Shown: positions 1 to 12,003 of the stretch, piece by piece
Layout of the letters: the number at the start of each line of letters is the position of its first letter
Numbering within the stretch: position 1 is the first letter of the stretch
Assembly (NCBI GenBank): GCA_963922205.1
Contig: CAWUHX010000247.1
Location: 62,001 to 126,000, forward strand
Direction: 5' to 3'
Length of the DNA: 64,000 bases
Source: Romanomermis culicivorax
Lineage: Eukaryota > Nematoda > Enoplea > Mermithida > Mermithidae
Program-made: the position numbers and the translations under genes
The notes under the pieces: generated by a model
The model's input: only the letters and a program-made list of their open reading frames with translations
Told to the model about the DNA's origin: nothing
The model's database searches: none

Positions 1-624
1 GACCTGAACCTTATCGGCTCTTATTGCTGATGATTGCTTTTTTCCCATTGTATAATTTTTGGATCATGCATTCCACATAATCTTGCCTATTTTAGACTTA
101 TACCAGTAAAAATTTATAAACTTATCTTGAAAGCCAACCATTAAACGTTCGTAGATTAAAACTTTGAATTCCAAATTAAGCTCGGATTTTATATAATATT
201 GTGCCCAGTAATGGGAAACTTCATGGTGGAAATTTCGACGCTTGTTTGCCTTTCTATTTCAGTAAATTTTAGCATCGATTGAACTCTGATTTTCCATGCT
301 CATACAAAAAATATAACATATTTTCTAATACAGGTGTAGAAATTTTATCTAAGTTATGAAAAATAAAGTTTTGGTGTATAATCTACAGATTTATTTAAAC
401 GGTTTTACCTTTTTGGGCTTTGAAAATTGATAAATATGGGAATTCTCCATTATTACTCTCAATTTAATGTCCTCCTTTGAGGTGTGGTTGACCATTAGAC
501 GTCAATACTGTATTGCCTACACACATTCTTTTCGATCAAAGAACTATGGAATTGAAGCCAATAGTAAGCCTCAATAATGTTATTAGGCGTAATTTAATTA
601 TGTTTGCTTGAGGAAGTGATGCAG

Positions 625-3600
625 AGTTGCGGCTGAAATATCCCGGGAACGTGGTGCGTTATGGTATATGGCATGAAGCTGCTACATACAGCAGCGACTA
701 TAATGCCCGGATTGAATTTGTTTTAAAACAGATTGAAAATTGGACTTGCCTGAAGTATACTTTCCTCGAAATTGTATATATTGTTTTTGTCATCCAGACA
801 ATTTCAGGTTTGAAGACATGCACATCAATGAAACTGAAGAAAAAGCCTTGAAGTTCGAGGCCAAACCGCCCATTATAATTTATCTTTCACAATTGCGTTT
901 TTGCTTCACAGTATTTCTGGATAACTTTTCGCAGTAGAGTTCAATGAAAATTTACTGCTAAAGGATACACAGGAAACTTAATATTTAGTGTTTTCTTGAA
1001 TGAGGAGACATGTGGAACGCATAAGGAAATAATGCAACTGATACTACATATACTAGGCGTTGGAAGGCCAAGAACTGACACCGAAAGATTCTATGATATG
1101 TTGCCACATAATCTCAGAGAGTGAGTTAACACACACATAATGCTCCAAATTATTTCGAGTTATGAACTTCAAAATGTTCCCAACCTGAGTAATTTGTTTT
1201 TCCCCAGCGTCGAAAATGTGGAAGCAATATGCAATCCATTGGGATATACTGAAACAACGCCAGCAGATCAGAACCTGTTGCCATTTGCAGCAATCCGAGA
1301 TCTACATAAAATATATTGCAAAGGTGAGGTGTGCTATAACATTGAGTGGCTACAAAGATGGGCACAGATGGTGGATGTGTATGGTGAATCAATTTCTGAA
1401 ACGTGGCAGATAAGACATTTTACCAGAATTTGTAGATTTTCATTTTGACTATGAACAGATTGTCGAAGGGCTTCCTGGGTGGCACCAAAGCTGTCCCACC
1501 ACTGGCCAATGTCGGGGTAGGTGTAACCATCCCGACCAGGGCTCAACAAAAATTGCCACATTCGGGAGCCGTGGATTGGCTACAACATCAATCCTACGGG
1601 TGGAATGTTGTATGTTGCCATACAACAAGATTTAGGGTTTGAAATCCACATCATCAACAGATTAGAGTGTTTGAGAGGGTGATGCTTATTTTGAATTTTT
1701 ATGTCTAGTAAGTGGACGTCATTGCAGGTTGTTATAAATTTTTCTGAACTTTGAATTTTTAATGCACGTCATTACCACACTTTTTATCTAACAGATTCTT
1801 GCCCTGTCAGAAGTCAGTGTCATAATGGTGGATTGGCTCATCCAAAACGTTGTTCACATTGCATATGTCCATATGGTTTGGATGGCGACCTGTGCAAACA
1901 GGCTTACGCAGACAACAGCACAGGTATTGAATTAGACATTCAATTAATTTTATACATTTATATTATATATAAATTATTGAAAGGAAATTCGTGTGAACCA
2001 ATCGAATTGCGTGTAAGTCCTGACCTGCTGCTTGTGCCATAAATACAGCACTTTTAGGCACAGCTACCCAAATTACAAATGGCTAACAATAATTTTGCTT
2101 AAATTTATTTCAAATTTAGCTTAATCTTCAAAGCTTAATTAACCTAATTAAAATTTGAAATTTAATAAAAAAAATTGGGCAGTAAAAAATTTTTTGTCCA
2201 ATAATATCCAACTTGGATATTTGTTAGAATAATTACTGCCAACAACAATTTTGGTATTAATTTTTTTAAAGATTGGCCTGCCAAGTTACTCCCGAACACC
2301 ATGGAAGGAGAGTCTAAGATTCCCAATTGGCACACGAAAGGTTGTCAATATTTCTGCATACAAACTGCCGCAAGACTGCACATGGCTGATTAAGGTGAGG
2401 CATCAGTGAATATAGACACGATGTTTGAGAAAATTCACCTCCTGTAATGGTAATCTGTGATAAGTCAAAACAAAACTATACCACAAAAATTGATACTTTG
2501 TTTGGTTTCAGTACTGAAAAATAAACATGTGAAGCTGTACTATAGAAAAAAATTATTCCTACAGTGCTAAAGTTGTACCATAGGAGGTATGTATATAAAC
2601 TCATGCTTGAAATTGATGTATAGTTCTCCGCATTGGAACTATCTCACTGTTACATTATCTCATGGTCAATTTTGCATAGATGTGGAGTGGCTGCTACCTT
2701 AAGTCCTCCCCAATGTCGAGATAAGACTTTGTTCATGTTGAAGAATAAGAGGACTTAATTGTTAATGCACTCTATACAGGATGAGTCCTCACGCAGAATT
2801 AGGGTACCTTGCTGTAACACTAGTGGTCCTTGAGGGTCAATACTCGGCTGCTGTGAGGTGTTGGACGTGGCCTTAGAAGCCACCTCATCCATAACCAGCT
2901 GAACACAATGCAACAGTTCTCTAGCAGAACTAAACACAACCTACAGTCACTAATTAGTATTTTGAATGACAACTGCTTGCAACCGAAAAGTGTTCAGGGT
3001 TGCCCCAGATGCTTCCTGCAGGCTAACACAAAATATTAGGAAGACACTATAAAAATATCCTGGTAGGCTCAGGTCCTACCTTGGTACTGGTCGAATAAAT
3101 CAGCCCCTTTCTCGGCTCAAAGTGCGTGACATAATAATAAATAATGATAAATATAAAATAATATATTTATTCAAATTAGACCTGTGCTGTCAACGTTCCA
3201 TTTATTGGGCGGAAGCAGAACAAATATGAATATTTCCATGGATGCGTCGTGCACAAGACCACAAAAAATTTAACGAATGATAAAATCATTCTTTTCTCTG
3301 TGGAATAGTTGCTTTGCCTAATACGTCAATTTTGTGTAGAAGATGAGATGACTGCTGCCATAAGTACATCCCCAAGATGCAGACGATACCCTCAAGGTCA
3401 TGGATTCTAGTCCTGGACTGAGCTTAACTTTTAGTGAAGCTTTGACAAATGGGAACAGGTTGCCTCAACACTAACACATTGAAGGCACTTTCTCCTGTGT
3501 TGATCAGTGCCCCACATGATCGCCACAGCACTCTTGTAGCTAAGTCTGGTATTCCAGGTGCCATTTCTGGCGGCAAAATTTTGATTGAAATGTTGAGGGG

Positions 3601-4554
3601 AATTAAGGAATATGATTTCATCATGAGAAACCCTGTAATAACTACAGTTTCCCAATTTTTTAATCCCTTATGATATTAATTTTTTCTAATTTTTCTATAT
3701 AATGTGCTACTTTTGTAGGATTACATACTGTAGCCATCTTTTTTGATGTTTCTCAGAATTGACGAGTTGGCATGCTCTTTTTCATTTAAAAAAGCAAATT
3801 CTAGTGATCCATCCAAAGTCAACTCTAAACGTAGGACCGATGACTGCTGTTAACTCATTTCACAAATAGTGGAAAAAATTTGTGAAGCGATTGTATTTGC
3901 ACAGCAATAAGTGTATAATGTGGGAAAATGCTAAAGATCTAATTTGTAATTTACTGTGGCACATTGAACTTATACTTTCATGCAGAATGAATGTCTGGTT
4001 CGTTGTCAATGTCGAAAACTAACCCACATATCCTTTTTTGAGGTACAGTTTTATTTTGACTCATCACAACAAAGCCAATTCGTCTCAAACATTGTGTCTC
4101 AATATTTTAAATTGACAAGCTTCCATATTATATTTGATATCAGAATGGTATGGGAAGTCCGCCATGGCAATCCTGTTCACTACTCTTGCCTGCAAGTATT
4201 TTGTGTTTTTCTTCTTCTTAGGCTCCACGAGGACGAAAGTTGGGGCTATTTTTCACAGCTGGCTCACTGGGTTATAATTGCTCTGCAACATGCATGTGTA
4301 GAGATTATTTGGACATTAGAACTGGCCAAGATTTGTCAGAACAGGAATACATGTAATGTTGATATAAATTTATTATATCTCGAATTATTTGACAGTTTTG
4401 CAGACTATGCTGCGATAAACCGATGCGGAAACAAAAGATCGTTTCACAATCGAGTCAAATGTTAATTACATCCCAAATACATAATCCAGGCAGTAAAGGC
4501 TTCGCTGGAGTAGTCTTTTTGGTTCATTCGCGTGAAAAAAGTGGGTTCTGGTGA
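625..4554 (+). CDS. Astacin-family (M12A) metalloprotease-like protein, EGF and CUB domains, inactive zinc site; 5' end incomplete
   Basis: Exons seen: 625-about 770 (astacin N-terminal part with the TCLKY core), 964-1120, 1208-1323, 1795-1923, 1984-2012 (29-nt mini-exon), 2272-2394, 4222-4352 and 4404-4554 (stop TGA). From 964 on, every junction keeps phase. Exon 964-1120 holds the pattern G..G...FS......CGT followed by the zinc-site region. By alignment HExxHxxGxxH reads QLILHILGVGR: the catalytic Glu and two of three zinc-binding His are replaced. Exon 1795 is the nematode astacin EGF module (CHNGG...C.C.CPYGLDG..C). Exons 2272-4554 form a CUB domain (CTWLIK|APRGRK, CRDYLDI, then CC..P......S....M.I). 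Active family members are secreted endopeptidases. This one would be a pseudoprotease, perhaps a binding protein. One or two exons between 770 and 964, and everything upstream of 625 (prodomain, signal peptide), are unresolved. The intron 2395-4221 is enlarged by repeats. Confidence 0.8.
1460..1625 (-). repeat. Fragment of the ~200-bp satellite family
   Basis: The stretch is the reverse complement of the units tandemly repeated in the RXR intron at 24.2-25.3 kb; shared landmarks are a GGCACCA...CCCACCACTGGCCA block and the reverse of CATTCCACCCGTAGGATTGA. It lies in the intron after exon 1208-1323 of the astacin gene. It is a dispersed single unit, not a gene. Confidence 0.6.
2640..3560 (+). 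mobile_element. Old, decayed copies of the tRNA-bearing TRIM
   Basis: Around 2805-2910 the order LTR end, short internal region and LTR start can still be aligned to the intact TRIM at 17.9-18.3 kb (a GTGGTCCTTGAGGGTCAA internal-like block, then TGTTGGACGTGGCC and GCCACCTCATCC). Around 3333-3476 a second decayed LTR keeps a tRNA-like B-box region, CTTAACTTTTAGTGAAGC and the end GGTTGCCTCAACA. Both are in the long astacin intron. Boundaries are approximate. Confidence 0.5.
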
Positions 4555-7460
4555 TTGACGCTGTGTTCATGAGTGAATTTAGTAGCTTCGTGCCTCTATG
4601 TAAATTAAAACTACTATGCATTTACAAATGATAAGTTGGTATGGAGAATTTTGAAAATTTTAATAAACCAAGAGTTAAGGACTTATGATCAAATCTGCAT
4701 AATCAATGAATCAGGAAAGTAATACGTGGTGTGGGGCTGGAACCCTGCATCTAGTGGATGCAAAGCAGACTTGCTACCAACTGTGCTAGTAGTGCCAGGT
4801 GGATAGTCTGGAAATTGCAGCACTTGTGGTGATGGTCTGTGCAGGGTGGCCAATCGATTAGTAGCCGAACTTATTACAGCAACAGATAATAATAAAAATG
4901 TGAAAAAAACTTGTTGAGCATCCCAGCTCTATTCAGTAAAATAACTGCAATTACATGAGTAAAAGATGCAAACATGATAAAAGTAAAGTTACGAAAGAAG
5001 TATTTTCACAAGCATCCAGGTTGGCATTTCTTTGAATGTAGATAGCTGCAAATATGACAACATTCCAAATGACATCCAAATTCCAAATTGAAATTGAGAT
5101 TCACTATGTTTTTCTTTTCTATGTTCCCATGTTTCTTTGTTGATTAATTCAGTGCTTATGCTTGCATCCAATGTGTTATACATATTTTTTACTTGGCTGC
5201 TTGGTTTTTATATTTTTTTGTTAACTGCCTACTTACTCTCGTCTTATGAACATATGTAATGCAAATTTTTTGTAAATGGAAAACGTCAAAAGTATACTAT
5301 GTTTTTTCCAATGCTATTTTTCATATCAGAATTCGTATGCTGGAAAAATCATTGAATATTACCGTATTAACATCAAATGCAAAGTTCTACTTCATGGTCA
5401 AGCAGCACGGTATGACACATTAGATTGTTATTTGTTTCTTTTGAATGTAGTATTCAATCATTTTGAGCAGAGTAGATGATTTAATTTCTTGCTAGACTGA
5501 AGCATACTCAAAAAATAAACCCTGAACAGAATTTTCAATTTAGTAATTCATCTGGAGTAATGTACAACAAATGATGAACCTTTTTTGTGAATAAACAGTA
5601 TGGTTTCATTTCAGTTTCTGATGAACACGCTATTTTCGAAGAAAATCATTGCATCATTGATGATCACATCGACACGCGTCTCCGTTTTACTGGCGTAGTC
5701 ACAACAATATCAAAAAATAAACGGGTGGACACACACATAATACTACTAAAATGATAAAAGAAGAACGAATCTCAATCAAATTTTCTTCCACTGTTTGAGT
5801 CCTTTCATCCACACAATTTTGCATAGATTTGATGACTGCTAGCCCAACTAGATTCCCAACAAATAATAAATATAATAAATAATCAGATAATAAATAAGAG
5901 GTCGATTGATTCATGAGAGAGAACACAAGGAAATCATCCAAGTTGTCCAAGTTTCCATCCTTTGTGGACAGAAATTTTGCATTGATGGAATAGCTGCAAC
6001 CATTCAGCACATCCCAAACCATATCAAAATTTCTGATAAGAACAGAGATATTAAGTTTTTACTTCATATTCTTCCATTTTTCTATGTGTATTGAGGTGCT
6101 TGGTCTAAAAAACTTTTTTGATTTCTGGAGCGCGGTTTTCATTTAACTGAGTTTTAACCATTATTAAACTTGCATGCAATTTTTATACCTTCGTATGGGT
6201 AGGGAACAGCATATATAGTCTGTTTTTCTTAAAATGCTTCCAAATAATGAAAGTGGAAAGCAAGTAGTATTTCAGATTTTTGAGATTTTCTAATAAAGAA
6301 AATACCATGTAGGACTGGAAATTTGTGAGCATGCTGACCTAACTTTTTGCAATTTTTCGAGTGAAAAATTTTACAAAACGAATTTTATGTAAATGATTTT
6401 GACGACAGTACTGATTTGTGTCACTTGTCTATTGGGAAGCATTTTATAAAAAACAGACTATAGGTTTTTTGACGTTCCACTCAATTGCAAATTCCTTTTT
6501 ACTCTTCACCTTTGGAAAATGAGATACTGTGGTAAAACAGAAAAAGGAGTCAATGGCATAGTATGATTTACCTTGAGTAACATATATTTTTTGCCAGAAA
6601 AGTCTCAATTTATAGAGTAAACAACTTCACAACTGAGCTTAATGTATGGATATCCCTGTGCCACGTTTTTTTTTTACTTTTTCACCTATTCAATTTCATT
6701 TATTTACATGTTTCTTCACCGATTCAATTTGAATTTTGTGTCGACTTTGCTAGATCCTCAGTACAAAATCTGATTCTTCAATAGTGCTTAGCATTTGATT
6801 ACATGCTGGCTGACATGAAAATCAGTTGATGCATGTCAACTTTGCTTGACCGCAGTAAGATTCGTTTTTTTAACATTAAACAGTAAGATCGAATAAAGTG
6901 TTTGGCAATTGATTACATGCTGACATGCAACACAAAGATCAGGAAATGAGCAGTGAACTGCCAAAGAAACAAATTGGGCCACTTGGAAATTAAGAGGAAT
7001 GAATATCATTCGCCTGCAAACCTCGGGCAATGATTTCTATGTGCCCAGTGTTCAAATGTATATAGCGAACATTTTTTCAGTATGAGTGGCACCATCTAGG
7101 ACAAGGTTATCGCCCGAAAAGCTAGAAATATTATCATATTTGTTAAAATAAGCCAAGGATTGTGAAAAGTAATTAAGAATTATGAAGGAAATAAATCAAT
7201 TTGAATGTCATTTTTTTATTGGAAAAACCTGGCAGCACCTGCTGATGCCGGATACCATAGCATCAGTGCTGGTGCTGGTTTTAGTGCTGGTTCCTGAGAC
7301 ATTCCCAGTTTAATGCCATTAAATAAAGTTTGTGAAGGCCAGTGTAGAACTTTCTGATGTAAAACTCGATTCTATCAAACTCAGTTCCAATTCAGCCTGA
7401 CTGTAATTGGTTTAATTAAATTCCCTTTGAGAAATTCTTTTTTCTCTACACATGGGTAGC
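4555..7460. other. AT-rich stretch without recognisable genes
   Basis: No exon chain, domain motif or long open frame could be supported on either strand. Only a tRNA-like fragment near 4735-4797 stands out. Open frames here are short and lack domain signatures. Confidence 0.5.
4735..4797 (-). other. tRNA-like fragment (probable SINE head)
   Basis: On the minus strand an A-box-like CTAGCACAGTTGGTAGC is followed about 35 nt later by a B-box-like GGGTTCCAGCCC. No convincing acceptor stem is seen, so a tRNA-derived SINE relic is more likely than a functional tRNA gene. Confidence 0.35.
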
Positions 7461-7465
7461 AGAAA

Positions 7466-7850
7466 TTGGAAAACAGGAATAGCTTATTGCCTCCAACTAT
7501 TAGTCTCAAGAACCAGGTTCGATCTCAGGTGTAACCCCAATTTTTCTGGTAGCTGTCCTACGCAGACACAGCCTTTCATTGTTCCGAGTTCGATAAATTG
7601 TGTAGGCAAGCTTGGAACGCTTCTTGCTCAAGCCCATGCAGAATCCTCGAGATGGCATGCCCTGAATAAGAAAGTGGGCATATTCCATTTATGAGGTAAG
7701 TAGCCATAAAAATCCTGCTGTGTCAGGCAAAAGCTTGCCTGTGGAATGCAGCAAAAGCACCCTGAGAGCTCCTCTTATATAAGGTGGGCGCCTAGATGAC
7801 CACATAGTCATGTGAAGCCTGCCTTTCCAGCTATGAAAAACGATCCATAG
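7466..7850 (+). mobile_element. tRNA-derived SINE, family A, copy 1
   Basis: Shares long similarity with 40,078-40,485 and 38,440-39,030: a B-box-like GGTTCGATCTC, a GGTAGCTG...CGCAGACACAGCCTTTCAT block, GTGTAGGCAAGCTTGGAACGC, a TATGAGGTAAGTAGCC block and the tail AGCCTGCCTTTCCAGCTATG. The A-box end is decayed. No coding capacity. Confidence 0.65.
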
Positions 7851-7930
7851 AAATTTTTCGTCCAGTGTCCAAATTCGGTATTTCAAATTCTATCCCTGAT
7901 GACTCCACGCTGAATGGAATGAAAAAAAAA

Positions 7931-8700
7931 TGTCACAGATAGTGACCTTAGTGATGAATTTTAAATGAAGTGTAAAATAATTTCTCATTTATTATTTTAT
8001 AACATGTTTCGTTTTTATTGTATTCATTTCTCCATTTTCATTTTATCGTGCATTGCGTCATAACTGGATTTTTCATAAGTGAACATCAGTTAATTTCCAT
8101 CAACATAGAATAGTCACGTTGACAACCTAAACATGAAGGTGTCACGTGGAAACCTAATGGAAAAACAACCAGAAATAGAAACACTTAGGGAATAGAACCC
8201 GATTCTCCTACGTGAGGACTCTAACAACATCAATGTCCTAAATGCTATCTATAACCGAAATAGAAAGCCCAAAATAGAAAAGCAAGAGAAGATAAAAACT
8301 CTCTTCTCTCAGTTTTTGTGTCAGTTCTTTTTGCTCGTTTATTTCGGAAATATCCGTCCAACATTCTTCACCTCAACCTCTTTCGCGAAGACAACCGTTT
8401 AACACCACCTTACTGTAACCAAAGTAAGTAACCTATTTCTCAACCATACTTCAACCTTATCCGAGCAACCCTGTCTCAACCTTTGACAACCGTTTCATAG
8501 ATAAACCTTATCAACCTTAACCTTTAACCTCATTTAACCAGAGAAAACCTCTCTCAAACATTTTCAACCACAACCTTAAGACTGACGCTAGTGCACGGTT
8601 AATATACAAAATTAATCGTGTAATAATTAAAATAAAGTAATAATTATTCTTGCATTCTTCTTACTGTTTGTCCTATCCCACACAGCCCCAGGTAGTGACA
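7931..8700. mobile_element. Candidate solo LTR (unrelated to the TGTAACG family)
   Basis: The segment begins TGTCAC and ends GTGACA (6-bp inverted ends starting TG and ending CA). It holds AATAAA near its right end, contains an unusual series of CAACC/CAACCTT words at 8360-8600, and is flanked by AAAA on both sides, a weak 4-bp duplication because the flank is A-rich. No open frame. An alternative is an unrelated repeat that happens to have these ends. Confidence 0.4.
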
Positions 8701-8784
8701 AAAACACTTCAAATTTTATGCTGATGAGTTTTATCCAATGCCTAGAACACGATACAAGATCAACTTTTTCGGTATATATTTCCT

Positions 8785-9235
8785 TCAAACACTCTTATCA
8801 GTCTTCTTCTTGAATCGATTTCGTATTATTCCACAAGTGACATTATCGGGTCGAAATGAACTTTCTACTTCTTCCTCACTTTTCGCATACTTCAACCAAC
8901 AGCTTCGCCCAACGCCCCAAGTGAAGTGCCTGCAGCTAGAAAAGTTGACCATTATATTTAATAGCACATATATGGTAACAACATAGGAAATTACTGTCGG
9001 TGGGCGACACACTTTTTCTGACATTCTTCGAAAGATTTCAAATCGTATTTTAGAACTTTTCCATGTTCAACCAAATCTTTGCCGAAACAGTTTATATCTT
9101 CCAACCTGAACGAAAATTTTATATTGTTAAAATTGAAAATTTTCTATATACTGAAAAGTTTTACACTCGAATTTTCGATCCAATTGTTGAAACGAATAGT
9201 AAGCCGCATAAGAATATAATGGCGAAAGACGTCAT
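8785..9235 (-). CDS. Secreted single PAN/apple-domain protein, copy 1 (110 aa)
   Basis: Three exons on the minus strand: 9165-9235, 8995-9105, 8785-8935 (stop TGA), with introns of 59 nt each. Exon 1 codes for a signal peptide (Met-Thr-Ser-Phe followed by a hydrophobic run ending ..STIGS). Exons 2 and 3 give a PAN/apple pattern: NCFGK...FEECQKKC, HCRHFTW and SCWLK, with a further Cys near the end. PAN domains bind proteins or sugars; the protein is likely exported, but its ligand is unknown. It is a clear paralogue of the gene on the opposite strand at 9410-12003: exon 2 is 111 nt in both, splice phases match, and the C-terminal CGI(I/V)R.RFKK is shared. ATG 9235 is chosen because it opens the signal peptide. 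Confidence 0.8.
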
Positions 9236-9409
9236 TCTGTTGATCCCTTTCAAATAAAAAATGTTGCCCTAGATTTTCGACAAGATACTTACGAGAATTG
9301 GTGGACCATAAAAAAGAATTTTACTCCTAGAAAGTTGCAAAACTGCTCAAGCGAGTCTAATATAATAAGGCAATAAAATCCCTTATCTCACACGCAGAAG
9401 CCTAGAAAT
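9236..9409. promoter_or_regulatory. 174-bp spacer between divergent PAN genes (shared promoter candidate)
   Basis: The two start codons face away from each other with only 174 bp between them. Any core promoters for both genes must lie here or overlap their 5' ends, unless 5' UTR introns or trans-splicing place them elsewhere. No clear TATA pair was assigned. Confidence 0.45.
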
Positions 9410-12003
9410 ATGATTCTCATTATCATTTTTTACAGCTTGTTATTCGATAATATAGTCAGTTTCGACATCATAGTGTAAAAAAAATTTCACTTTTTGCAAC
9501 AGTTAGCTATAATATAAATATTGTTTACAGCAACCAAACTTTCAATTGTTGGGGTAAAGAACTGGTCGAAAAAGGAAAACCTTTACGATCGCAAACTGAC
9601 ACGTTCGAAGAATGTCAGCAAAAATGTACATCACACCGCCAGTGAGTTGCATATTTTCACTCTTCCATTATCTAAGGACCATATTCAAAAATTGCGTGTT
9701 AAGCTAACACCATGTTTGGGCTTAACACAGTGTCAGCTATACCGTGTCAAGACCTAACGCCATGTTGGCTAATACCGTGTTTTCTTTGACACTATGTTAA
9801 AGTAAACCCAGCATTCACAATGACGTGTTAGGCCCCTGTTAACCAACACGGTTTAACATGAGTAGATACTCAGAGCTGTAGCCAAAGCCATGTGGAAAAA
9901 GCCCAGCTTGCTGAACAACAGTCAGTGCCTTTGTTCATGAGGTAACAACAAAGTTCATCAACTTGTCATACGCCAAATGATTCTACTATGCGATATTTGA
10001 CCACTTGTCCAGTATATTGATTAACAAATAAAATTCTTGATGGAAAATTTAAGTAATTTACTTGAAGAGCTAGTTGAACAGTGTGATTTCGACCTGACTT
10101 GACCAAACTCTCTTTAATAAGTTCAATCAAGGCACCATTTTTTGACAACTTGTATCTCGATTTAATTTTTATGTTGTCATATTCTTCATATGGATTGCTC
10201 CTATCTGAAAGATGCACTTATTCGTTTTCGTCAATAGATCAAAAGCATCCATTAGAAAACTCCTGACACCACAAAAAATGACCAGTACACAAACTAATAT
10301 GTTGCTTAAACCTGTAACGACCAGATTTGTGTGAGGTTCTTTACTTCTAACCAATCGGTCGATACGGCGGGGACAAATAACGGGACGGGGGCGCAGGCGG
10401 TACGGTTACAATAACAACGGTGATCGACGGTCGCTTGAACGTCGACAATAAACGCGTTTCGATTTATAATACGAACGGGGGCCTCGGTTTAAGTTGCTTT
10501 CGGATAGTCGGCCGCTTGCAAATGTATAAAAGGATGGGGCGAGCGCGGAAGTCAAAACGAAAAAACCACAAGAACAAGAATGATCAAATCACGCTTTGCT
10601 TCTTCTCTTATACGGCGATCTTGGCCACTCCCTGGGCGTCGCGGGAGGTGGAGCTTCTGTCCATCTTCTTCCGCCAATCGTCGTTTCCTGCCACGCTTTT
10701 TATGCTTTCTTAATTACGCCTCTCTAATGCTTTTCTGGTACTGTATGCTTTCTGTGCTTCGCTTGCTTTCTACGGTGGGCTTAGCCACACCTTTTGTGCT
10801 TCTGTGCATGCTTCCTGTATCGGTTTCTCTGTATACACATGTTTTGTGGGGCCGCCGCTACCATTACACTTGAGCCTACTGTCTGGCGGGGCTTCTACAT
10901 ATTTTACTGTGTGCAGGTGTTGTTTACAATTTTTACGGGGGATTACGGTAGCTGTGGAATGTGTAGTTTAGTGTAGGTTCTAGGGGAACAGCTGCCGTTT
11001 GTGCAAATTAATTGGGGCATCTTAATTGGGCTACCGGGGTGTGAACGGATCAAAATAAAGTACTTCACGTAATTTTATAGGAATGTTTGGGTGTGAATCC
11101 CAGACACCCTTGAGACGATAAAATGTGAAAATTAATAATATTTAATAAATGTCTATTACATACAGTATGCTACATATTTACAGTACTGCTTTAGCAGGTA
11201 CGTTACAAACCCGAGGGTTGTAACAGTTCTTGCACACTGGGCAGTAGCTTCTCTACCACTGACTGCACAACCCTGCATCGCCTGTTGCAACTGCAGCAGT
11301 GCCCATCACAGAAATCCAGGTCTGGGCCTGTGACTCAGATGAGCAACATCAAGTCTACACGTTCAGAGGAAAATGCATGATGGCACCTTTTGCGCATCAT
11401 CACATTCTCCTCCTAGGGAAGTGTGACGCCCTCGTCACAATATCCTTCCTCCTGCTGAGGCAGGCAAGGGGTCCCCTGGTACGCTCACCATGTAACGGTT
11501 CTCGCACACTGGGTGGTAGCTTCTCTAACACCGACTGCACAGCCCTGCATGTCGCAACTGCAGCAGTGCCTGTCACAAAAATCCAGGTCTGAGCCCCTCA
11601 ATTGGATGAGCAACATCAAGTCTACAGGTTCAGAGGAAAATGCATGATGGCACCTTTTGCACATCATCACAGGGTTGCAAGGATTAAATCATTGTGTTAA
11701 CTTTTTTCTTACACACGCTAGCATGCTAATGTGAATACCAGGTTAAAAGTTGACACTGTGTCAAGTTTAAATTTAACAATGTGTTAGCCTAACACGCCAT
11801 TAACATACATTGGTGAATACAGCCCAAGTGTTACTTTAAGCTGTACTCATTTCGCTTGGTCCAAAGTGTACGGGTGCTGGTTGAAACACGCTGAAAGTGA
11901 AGAGGAAGTACGCAAGTCGTTTGTAGAAGGTGTTTACGCTTGTGGAATCGTTAGAGATCGTTTCAAAAAGGCCAGTAGCAATACCAAGCAAGGACGGAAA
12001 TAA
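9410..12003 (+). CDS. Secreted single PAN/apple-domain protein, copy 2 (112 aa), with TE-expanded intron
   Basis: Exons 9410-9474 (signal peptide, MILIIIFYSLL...), 9531-9641 and 11841-12003 (stop TAA). Phases match the paralogue exactly, and exon 2 is again 111 nt. The domain pattern is NCWGKELVE, FEECQQKC, HCTHFAW, GCWLK, then CGIVRDRFKK. Intron 1 is 56 nt. Intron 2 is about 2.2 kb against 59 nt in the paralogue, because a solo LTR (10,313-11,207), satellite units (11,212-11,672) and possibly a DNA transposon have entered it. If splicing across this intron fails the gene is dead. The exons themselves are intact. Confidence 0.75.
10313..11207 (-). mobile_element. Solo LTR of the TGTAACG...CGTTACA Ty3-type family (TSD AACC)
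   Basis: 895 bp, beginning TGTAACGACCAG and ending GGTACGTTACA, closely similar over its full length to the LTR at 56,516-57,361. AACC is duplicated at 10,309-10,312 and 11,208-11,211, the expected 4-bp target duplication. With no internal region present, it is a recombination remnant. Orientation (minus) is taken from the full element, whose polypurine tract defines its 3' end. Confidence 0.92.
11212..11672 (-). repeat. ~270-bp satellite, about 1.7 units
   Basis: AGAGGAAAATGCATGATGGC recurs with a 269-bp step (11,366 and 11,635). The same unit occurs in opposite orientation at 21,486-22,216. It lies directly beside the right target duplication of the solo LTR. No coding evidence; open frames through it are repeat translations. 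Confidence 0.75.

Larger units (their letters stand above)
9810..11824. mobile_element. Candidate non-autonomous DNA transposon ends (CAGCATTCAC / GTGAATACAGCCC)
   Basis: Near 9810 a CAGCATTCACAATGACGTGTTAGGC stretch is mirrored near 11,790-11,824 by sequence ending GTGAATACAGCCC, also with a GTGTTAG(G/C)C core. The flanks are rich in GTGTTA and TAACAC words on both sides. The two ends could belong to one element with later insertions, or to two separate copies. Confidence 0.3.

Noticed and set aside
9966-10354. Minus-strand frames with an apparent signal-like segment and acceptor
   Set aside because: They lie inside intron 2 of the plus-strand PAN gene, run into the solo LTR, and match no family.
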